From positions 3,472,001 to 3,536,000 of the forward strand of contig PUFA01000081.1 of the NCBI GenBank assembly GCA_003508835.1: a DNA stretch of 64,000 nt, in the 5' to 3' direction. Both the position numbers and the translations under genes were made by a program. The DNA comes from Eonycteris spelaea (lineage: Eukaryota > Chordata > Mammalia > Chiroptera > Pteropodidae). This document shows positions 56,863 through 64,000 of the stretch, one piece after another. Position 1 is the stretch's first letter, and every line of letters begins with the position of its first letter. Below the pieces are notes generated by a model. The model searched no databases and was not told the origin of the DNA. It worked only from the letters and a program-made list of their open reading frames with translations.

Positions 56863-57642
56863 ATGGTCTGTATTATTTTAGATTGACTTTTTGAATAGTC
56901 ATTATTGAAAGCCTTTGATCACCACAAATAATCTGGGTGGATCCATTACTTATAAGAAGTCAGGAGTGATAGTAGTTTAATTACATTTTTTCTAGTTTAT
57001 CAATTCAGACCCAGGACGAGGAAGCTTTGAGAAGCTGAGGGCTGGGGAAGTCTGGACCATAGGCTGCTACTGGGAATGTGGCTCAGGAAGCCAAGAGCCA
57101 TGGAGGTGGGGAGAGAAGGATGTGAGGAATGCCGAAGATGTGTGCTTTTGCATCTTGTCTGTGATTCGATTCTAAACAAAGTGAGTGTTCTCCCTTTTTC
57201 CTCTTGCCTTCAAAAATAATTATCAAAGCTTACAATCCTGAAGCAGTGATCATTTTAAATCCCAGATGACATAGATAAGCTCTGTGTTTAAGTAGAGAAT
57301 GAGACCTCTCTTAGTTTCTTAAGTATAGATACCGACATTAGACTAGACACTCTCCTAAGTTTTCTTCTTCCCCCAGATGTGTCTAAATCTGTGATGTTAG
57401 ATCAGCACCTCTCTTTAGTGTACCCTGATGATTTTTTTTTTTATGTAGGAGGAAGCAGAGCTTGCAGAAATGGGAGACTAGCCTGGTAAATTAGCAGCAC
57501 TGACCACTGAGCTTGAAGGAGGAAGGACCTGCAGTGCTGTCATGAGGAGCACCCTGGGTGCTAGCAGAGACTCACAGGTCGGAACACAGAAGACAAATTT
57601 AGTTGACTTCTTAGTATTACCTACCCTCTAATTCCTTTAGCC
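56863..57642. other. Unassigned interval
   Basis: No gene or repeat is recognised; a T11 run lies at 57432-57442. Confidence 0.3.
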
Positions 57643-57862
57643 CAGGGGGTCTCCAACTCCTCAGCTGTGGACCATAACTGGTGTGTGGCACTGTTAGGAA
57701 ACACAACCTGCACATCAGAGAGGTGAGTGGCAGGCAGGAGAGTGAAGCTTTATCTGTATCTTGCAGCTTGCTCCCCAGTGTTAGCATCACTGCCTTAGCT
57801 CCACCACAGATCATCAGGCATTAGATGCTTATAGGGCATCACACTGGTGCCAAAAGGCTTTA
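57643..57862 (+). mobile_element. MER1-type non-autonomous hAT-Charlie element
   Basis: 'cagggggtctccaactcctc', 'ctgttaggaaacacaacctg', 'catcaggcattagatgctta' and 'cactggtgccaaaaggcttt' correspond to the MER1 at 18854-19076. It is more diverged and has lost most CpGs. Confidence 0.85.
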
Positions 57863-58019
57863 GCCATATTCTAATCATTCTACTTTTGTGTCTTCTTGAG
57901 ACTTGGAGGTAATGTGTGGCATGAATGTAGTATTAGTTTGACATTAATTTTTGAGTTGATGACATCACTACTATTTTAAGATTTATTTCTATCTCTTTTG
58001 AGGTAAAAATCTTTTTAAA

Positions 58020-58245
58020 AAAATGACAATTGACATTCAGTATTATTTTTAATGTTTCAGTATTACAGCAATGTGGTTGGACATTTTATGTAATTTATGA
58101 AGTGACCCCCACGTCTCCTCCCATAAATCTAGTACCTAGGTGGCACCATACAGAATTAATACAACATTATCAATTGTACTTCCTGTGCTGTGTTTTACAT
58201 CCCCATGACTATTTTGTAACTGCTAATTTGTATTTCTTAACCCCT
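58020..58245 (-). mobile_element. LINE-1 3'UTR fragment (antisense, L1MA type)
   Basis: 'gaagtgacccccacgtctcc', 'cataaatctagtacctaggt', 'tgctgtgttttacatcccca' and 'tgactattttgtaactgcta' match antisense L1 3'UTR, as at 25705-26200 and 124-520. Confidence 0.8.
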
Positions 58246-60569
58246 GAGGTAAAAATCCTTATGTTTCATAATTAGGAGGAATTTTTTAAAGGTCATGCAA
58301 TGTAACTATTTATCTGCTTTGAGAATACCTGTAAAGCAGGCCTTTAAATAATGTTTTGTTTACATTATTTTTGTTATAACATTGATGAGATGCTGTAGAA
58401 ACTTAACTCTTGTTTATATCAGTTAGCCTATGGTAAAGCTGGTTTATTATATGTGGTTTTGCTATAGTTCCAAGAACCTTTTATGACATTAAGTGAGGAC
58501 TGTACCAATATCTTTGAGAAAGATTTTCATATGAAGTTATTCTGGAGAAGGTCTGCCTGGTAACACTATCTGTTCTTAAATGGAGCTGATACTTGACTAT
58601 GTGAGGAACATTTAGTCTTTAAAGACTTATCAGACAAATCTACCTGATACATACATTAGAATTTCTGTTTATTTAAAGTCAGATATCATGAACAGTTGAT
58701 GTATCAACACAGTCCTCTCTGCAATATCTCTTCTCAATAATCTGGTACATACCTCAAGGTTCAAATATAACCTACTTGGAGTATGTTTGAGATGACCGAA
58801 CTCACTAATGAGAGCTTGCAGTGTTGATGAGGTAGCACCTCAAAATAACTGATTTTCTTTTACCTCTAGCACAAAATTAAAACTATACAGTCTTTGAATA
58901 AATTTCAAATAAAACTTAACTGTTAAGGCCTAGCAATTTTTTTTTTTGCGCTGTGCCAGTAGGAACATTTTCATAATCATAACTTGTATTCCTTTAGTCA
59001 AGTTTTAAAGAATAAACTTTTCAGTCAGTTTGGGATAGAATAAAATGTTTGAAATATTCAGTTCTATAATTTGTTTTGTTTTCTATGGCGAATCATTTGA
59101 GGAAGTATTTTGAGTTCCATTCATTCATCTTTCCATTGTTTATTGAATAGAAAAAATGACATCGATAAATGAAAAACATTCTAGGAGGTCAGTTCCACTG
59201 GATTGTTGGATGTGTTTGGGTGCATGGTATTATCCCCTTTTTGAGTTAAGTTACATAGCAAGGGAGTCAGTTGTGGGTAGGGCTGGATGATGAGAAATAT
59301 GAAGAGAGTAATTCTGATATTTTGGCTTTGAGTTGCTGATTGAGTATTAAAGAATATATACCCATAGGCATTTGGAATCCTGATGTTCAGGAGAGAGATT
59401 TAGTATACTAATATTGATTGGGATGATTTCAGCATGCGTATAATATTGAAAGTTTGCATAGAGGATGAAAACATTGAGAAAGAATGAATCAATTGAGAAA
59501 AAATGAGGGTAAGAATGAAAGGATGTATAATAGTAACATTTAATAAAGGAGGGAAAAGGGAAAAGACCTGGGAAGGGGACTGAGAAACAGCACCTAGAGA
59601 GGCAGAAGGAAAACAGGATAGAGAGTGTGTTCTTACCCTTTCTCATTTAGGAAAAAAAAAATGCAACTTGCTGCCAAGCATTCATTTAACATCATGTATA
59701 GGAATGCTACATTCTCTAGGATTTGATATTTTCAGTGATCAAACTACTAAAAATAGAATGCTGTCATTTGTTTCCAAAGACTATTGATATACCAGAGGCA
59801 ATGTGAAAATAATAATAAAAGTGAGATATTTCATGACAAACTTTGGGAGTGTGGTTAGAATTATAATCTCGAGTTATCTCTGCGGTACATGCTGCATCTG
59901 CAAGTGTTGGAAGATATTCTCTTAGCAAATGGGAAAAGGGCTAACCCATTCTCTGCTGCTCCCTCCTCCTCTGGCACATATTTTAATGTTTCAAGGAAAC
60001 AGCACTCAAGGAAAACTGAGGACAGAGCGGTATTCATTATGTTTAACAACAAGGAACCCATTGTGTAGTCAGCAAAAATACTTCCAGTGGAATCCTTTCT
60101 GTTTTTTTTTTAAAAAAAATACTTTCTACTGTAGAAATTTTTATATGTACACACAAGTGATAAGATCAGATAATAAATGTCCATGAACTTACAATCGAGT
60201 GACAACAATGACCATAATTTTTGCATTCTTTTAAGTCCTATTACTTTATTTTTTAAACATTAGTGTCTAACATTAGGACCTGACATATTGGAAGCAGACA
60301 GTTAAATATTTGTGGATAAATAAGTGAATAAATGTAAATGAATCAACAGTATGCTGTGTACTGTTTAGAGATGTTAAGATTAAACAAAAGGCACTTCATC
60401 ATTCGCAAACAGTTTATAACAGGTTGGTTGGGGCAGACATAAAGCTGTGAGAGATAGATTTAAATAAGCAAGGGGCGTGTGTTCCTATGCCATTATGACA
60501 ACCAAGGAACTTTTGTATGTTTCCATTCATTCCTCTTTCCAGTGGTAAGTGAGGGGTAATGGAACCAGC
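58246..60569. other. Unassigned ~2.3-kb interval
   Basis: AT-rich and mostly without recognised repeats. A weak antisense MIR core may lie at 59220-59290 and an L2 tip at 60260-60330. A T10A8 palindrome is at 60101-60118. Confidence 0.3.
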
Positions 60570-60782
60570 ATTGTTCTGAGCTGTATTTTCAGTTCTGACT
60601 CTACTTTTTTCCTGCATTTTGGGTTTAATCAACTTAACTTCTCTGAGGCTCAGTATCATAAACATTTTCATGCTTAAATGAAAAACAATCCTTTGGAATT
60701 ATCTGTTAATTAAAGTAGAAGTAGATGTACAGCACTTGGCACAGAGTTTGATTACATGGCAAGGTGATCATTAAATGGTAGC
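60570..60782 (+). mobile_element. MIR SINE
   Basis: 'ctgagctgtattttcagttc', 'aacttaacttctctgaggct', 'agatgtacagcacttggcac' and 'gatcattaaatggtagctgt' follow MIR order. The element runs directly into the trinucleotide satellite. Confidence 0.75.
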
Positions 60783-60785
60783 TGT

Positions 60786-60863
60786 AGTCGTCGTCGTCGT
60801 CGTCGTTGTCGTCGTCATCGCCGTTGTCTGTCGTCGTCGTCATCGTCATCGTCGTCGTCGTTC

Positions 60864-60898
<35 letters not shown>

Positions 60899-60899
60899 A
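60786..60899. repeat. CpG-rich (TCG)n followed by (ATC)11
   Basis: The TCG/GTC part (60786-60864) has about 18 CpGs in 80 bp with scattered CAT, TTG and CTG variants. It then switches to an uninterrupted ATC run (60865-60898). It sits at the tail of a MIR, whose normal end is a (TTA)-type run. Confidence 0.97.
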
Positions 60900-61480
60900 G
60901 TCTATTCTCTAAGAAGAATTCTCTCTCCTTTTCTAGTCCAGGCTTACTGTTCCTTCTCCCCTAAACACTTTCTTTCATGCACATTCACATTACATGCTCA
61001 TTTTTCCTCCTCACTTTTCCATTTTTATTCTCCTGTTTCTGGAATGCTATTGGAATAAACATGTAAACTTAGCTCTAGTCTGCTGAAGACTTTTCCACCT
61101 GGATCTACCAAATTAAATTACAGCTTTCTGTCCTGGCATTCAAGGCAAATAGCTCTATTTCCCATTTGCCAGTCTAATTTCCAATACTTCCTGAACTGGT
61201 CTCTAGGCTGCTTTGCTCATTGTCTTGTTGAATGCACACTTGTGGCGCCCTTTGTAGTAATTCTCCTTCCACTCAAAATCTTTCTGTTCATTTACAGCCT
61301 TTACCATGGTAACCCTACCCAACCTTCCTGACCTGTCTGTATATTGCTTCCTCCATGAATATTTGCCAACTTCCCATAACTGAGTATAGGAGCTCCCTCC
61401 CACCTCTGATTCTTCTGTGGCACCCTTTCTGCTGTCCTTGTACTTGCCATATTTTTCTTTATATGAAAGCATATATATTT
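60900..61480 (+). mobile_element. L2 LINE 3' region, diverged
   Basis: 'tgtcctggcattcaaggcaa', 'ttgccagtctaatttccaat', 'cctccatgaatatttgccaa' and 'ccctttctgctgtccttgta' follow L2 order. Boundaries are approximate. Confidence 0.6.
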
Positions 61481-61589
61481 ATCATTCTATTCTTAAGTAA
61501 ATGTTCTCAGATTAAATGTTTGAAAAGGAGATGATGTACATGGAAGTACTCAGTAAGGAACAAAGGACTCACGCAAATATAAGGTGTAA

Positions 61590-61855
61590 CAACAGCAACA
61601 TCAAACTTTTATTCAGCACTAATTGTGTGTCCCACCAATAAATGCTAGGTACGTACTATCTCATGTAATCTTATAACAACATTATGGGCTATGTAAAAGC
61701 ACCACTTGTATTTTTTTTAGGAAGAGACCAAAATCTAGGAATATTAGGTGATTTTTCCAAGCTCATACAACTATTAAAGGGCAAAACTAGGTTTCAAATC
61801 CAGACCTGTCAGATTCCAGAGTCTTAGCACTTAAGCAATCCATTATATGGCTTTA
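61590..61855 (-). mobile_element. MIR SINE (antisense), near full length
   Basis: 'tactatctcatgtaatctta', 'ttccaagctcatacaactat', 'ggtttcaaatccagacctgt' and 'ttagcacttaagcaatccat' match antisense MIR. Confidence 0.88.
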
Positions 61856-62524
61856 AAATCGTAGTACAACTTAGCCTCAGATTAGCTAAATGACCTTTCT
61901 GTTAAAAGGAATACACAAACTCCTATAATTACAATGAGATTAGGCTCCCTTTTTGGTCTTTAGTATTTCATCTGCTATAATTATCTACTTTCCATTGTTA
62001 GTGAAGACTTGGCTAAAGGAAGATATTTGTTGCAAATAAATTTGAAATGAACCTGGGTTAAAATTAAGGCAAAGCACTTAGCCCAGTGCTGGAGATGAAA
62101 CCTTAATATAAATATCAAAAAATTACTTCATTTTCGGAGGATTTTCAACTTGAATTTCACAATTAGATTGCATAAGAGATATGATTTAATACCTCAGTCA
62201 TTGAAAGCAAACCACTGTATTTGCATTTCGGGCTTGCTGCTTTTTGTTTACAGCTCATTTATAACTTTTTCTGGGTGAAGTGGTAATTGGGGATATTTAG
62301 CTGCCTCAGGAAGGCACGAGGAGTAGTTCTCTCAATCTTAGTTAGTGTATGTCCAGGGTGTGAAAATTTCTACCCATTTATTATTGACATGGGTATTTCT
62401 TAGACAGGATTTCCAGAAGTATAATTACCAGGTCAAAATCTGTGGACTTTTGAAAGGCCTCTATTTTTAAAATAATTTTTTTATTGTAAGTTGTTTCTCC
62501 AGAGTGTTTATGCGTATATCATTA
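61856..62524. other. Unassigned interval; possible conserved element at 62130-62300
   Basis: No repeat is recognised except possible old L1 scraps at 62380-62480. The 62130-62300 part contains an ATTTGCAT octamer (62219-62226) in otherwise non-repetitive sequence. Confidence 0.3.
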
Positions 62525-62890
62525 GTGAAGCTCACCTATATATGTTTCTCTCCTCTCCACTTGGCCTTCCCTTGCTTTGAGTGGGCCATATGACAAGTTC
62601 CAGCCAATGAGTTTTGATTAGTAAAATGACACCTATCATTTCTGAGATGAAGGATTTAATGGCCAGTGAGAGATCTCGAAGAAACTTTTTCCTCTGCCTG
62701 GGAACTGGAAATGTTGCTCTATCAAACCAGATGCTAAGACCAAGAACCATGTTAGAACAGAGGCCCCAGATAATTGACCCCAAATGGGTATGGAATGTGT
62801 GGGTAGGAATAAACTTGTAGAAGAAGCCACTGAAATTTAGGGTTAGGTACAGCAGCATAACATACTTTATCTTGACCATTAAAATGGTTG
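62525..62890 (+). mobile_element. MaLR solo LTR (MLT1 type)
   Basis: 'gttccagccaatgagttttg', 'taatggccagtgagagatct', 'gaataaacttgtagaagaag', 'ccactgaaatttagggttag' and 'gcagcataacatactttatc' follow the MLT1 LTR order with its polyadenylation block. No internal region is attached. Confidence 0.75.
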
Positions 62891-63089
62891 TATAATTCAT
62901 AATACCACTAGCAACATTTTAAAAATATATGGTTTTGTAACTAGGTATTAAGTTATTGCTGATTAAATGTATTCTGCATAGGACTCCTCTCCAACTCCAT
63001 TTACTTGATTCATCAAAATGCCAACCACTGTAATTTGTTTTTAGGTATCATAAAGGAAAATTATAATGCCATTTTTTTTTGAAAAAAGG
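62891..63089. other. Unassigned short interval
   Basis: AT-rich; nothing is recognised. Confidence 0.3.
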
Positions 63090-64000
63090 TTATATTTTTC
63101 CCTTTTAAAATTCTTTTTACACAAAAGGTAGAAGCCTCTCTGCACCTTTCTTTTTAAGTTAATTATATATTTTGGGGATCTTTCTTATAAGGCATATAAA
63201 AGCTTTTGTCATACTAGTACAGCTAAATGGTAATTGCCCTGTATGAATTAGTATGAAATGCCCTAAAGTAATCATTTCTCCTGTTGTTGGACAGATGTTT
63301 CTTAATCTTCAGCCATTGCAACAATGCTGCAATGGATAAACTTTAATCTCAGATAATTTCATGCCTATGCAGTGTATCTGTAGGATAAATTTCCAGAAGT
63401 GGAACTGATTGGCTCAAAGGGTATATGCATTGCAGTTTGGACTGGTATTATCAGATTGCACGTCTTTATGCATGGTATCAATTTATGCTTCTACCAAGCA
63501 GTGTATGAGAGTGCCTGCTTTCCCACAGCCTCATCACCTTTTAAAAAATACTTAAAAGTTTTCTTCATATCTGTTGATATTATTTCTTGTTGAGTTTATT
63601 TCTAGGCATTTTATCTTTTTGTGCTACTGTGTTGTAAACGGAGTGTTTTCTTCTACTCTTCTTCAAACAAATTATTGTGTTTATATTAAGGAAATTGGTT
63701 TCCAAATTTTACATGCATCTAACATACATACCTCTTATTGCTTGTTTACTACAAGCAATTGGATTTTCTAGGTAATGCAGTCATATTCTTTGAAAATAGT
63801 ATTAGTTTTCATTCTAATTTCTTTCTCTTGATTTCACTGGCTAGTACAATGTCAAATCAAAATGATGATGGAGGGTATGCTTGCTCTCTTCTGGGATTAT
63901 ATTAGAATGCCTCTAGTGTTTGCTGTTAAGCTAATACCAGATTTGGGGCTGAAATACATTTTATCACATTAAGTATATATGCATCTTTCTCTATGTTATG
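63090..64000 (-). mobile_element. LINE-1 fragment (antisense), cut by window edge
   Basis: The 63290-63530 part shows the L1 3' region ('gtaggataaatttccagaag', 'accaagcagtgtatgagagt'). It jumps near 63540 to ORF2 RT sequence ('gttgagtttatttctaggca', then 'ggattatattagaatgcctc' with 'aatgatgatggagggtatgc' before it). An ORF2 segment is missing between the two blocks or two fragments abut. The element continues past 64000. Confidence 0.75.

Overview
This window reads as AT-rich, CpG-poor mammalian chromosomal DNA made almost entirely of interspersed repeats. I find no host protein-coding exon, tRNA or functional RNA gene that I can defend. It is best described as a gene desert or the interior of a very large intron. 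All longer open reading frames lie in retrotransposon remnants, in the antisense strand of repeats, or in sequence where I recognise no domain.

The likely organism is a bat, and probably an Old World fruit bat (Pteropodidae). Two observations point this way. The first is a complete SINE at 20190-20409 whose head is full-length 5S rRNA sequence, flanked by an imperfect 15-bp target-site duplication; 5S-headed SINEs (MEG-RS/MEG-RL) are described from megabats. The second is the 3' end of the 6.3-kb LINE-1 at 50570-56862, which resembles chiropteran L1 tails as I recall them. The species assignment is inference.

Layout. 1-2.5 kb: antisense L1 with a 5'UTR and near full-length ORF1, but with most of ORF2 missing (half-L1 architecture). 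2.5-14 kb: scattered MIR and L2, several microsatellites and small tandem duplications. 14-17 kb: two related ~300-bp segments about 2.3 kb apart on either side of a homopurine tract and an L1 fragment. 17-24 kb: LTRs of MaLR type, a MER1 hAT element, the 5S-SINE, MIRs and a perfect 15-bp hairpin. 24-31 kb: L2, L1 3'UTR, an unassigned stretch with longer ORFs, MIR and MER5 elements. 31-45 kb: dense L2/MIR. 45-50 kb: MIRs, a hAT element, and a Tigger DNA transposon apparently inserted in a MIR. 50.6-56.9 kb: one near full-length antisense L1 with both ORFs dead, carrying a 68-bp inverted copy of part of itself. 57-64 kb: MER1, L1 and L2 fragments, a MIR running into an exceptionally CpG-rich (TCG)n/(ATC)n satellite, an MLT1-type LTR, and an L1 that runs off the right edge.

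No novel genetic system is evident. The most unusual items are the bat-type 5S-SINE, the inverted self-copy inside the L1, the CpG-dense trinucleotide array, the paired ~300-bp segments and the hairpin. Repeat family names come from remembered consensus motifs, not from a search; boundaries are approximate by tens of bases unless a junction is stated exactly.
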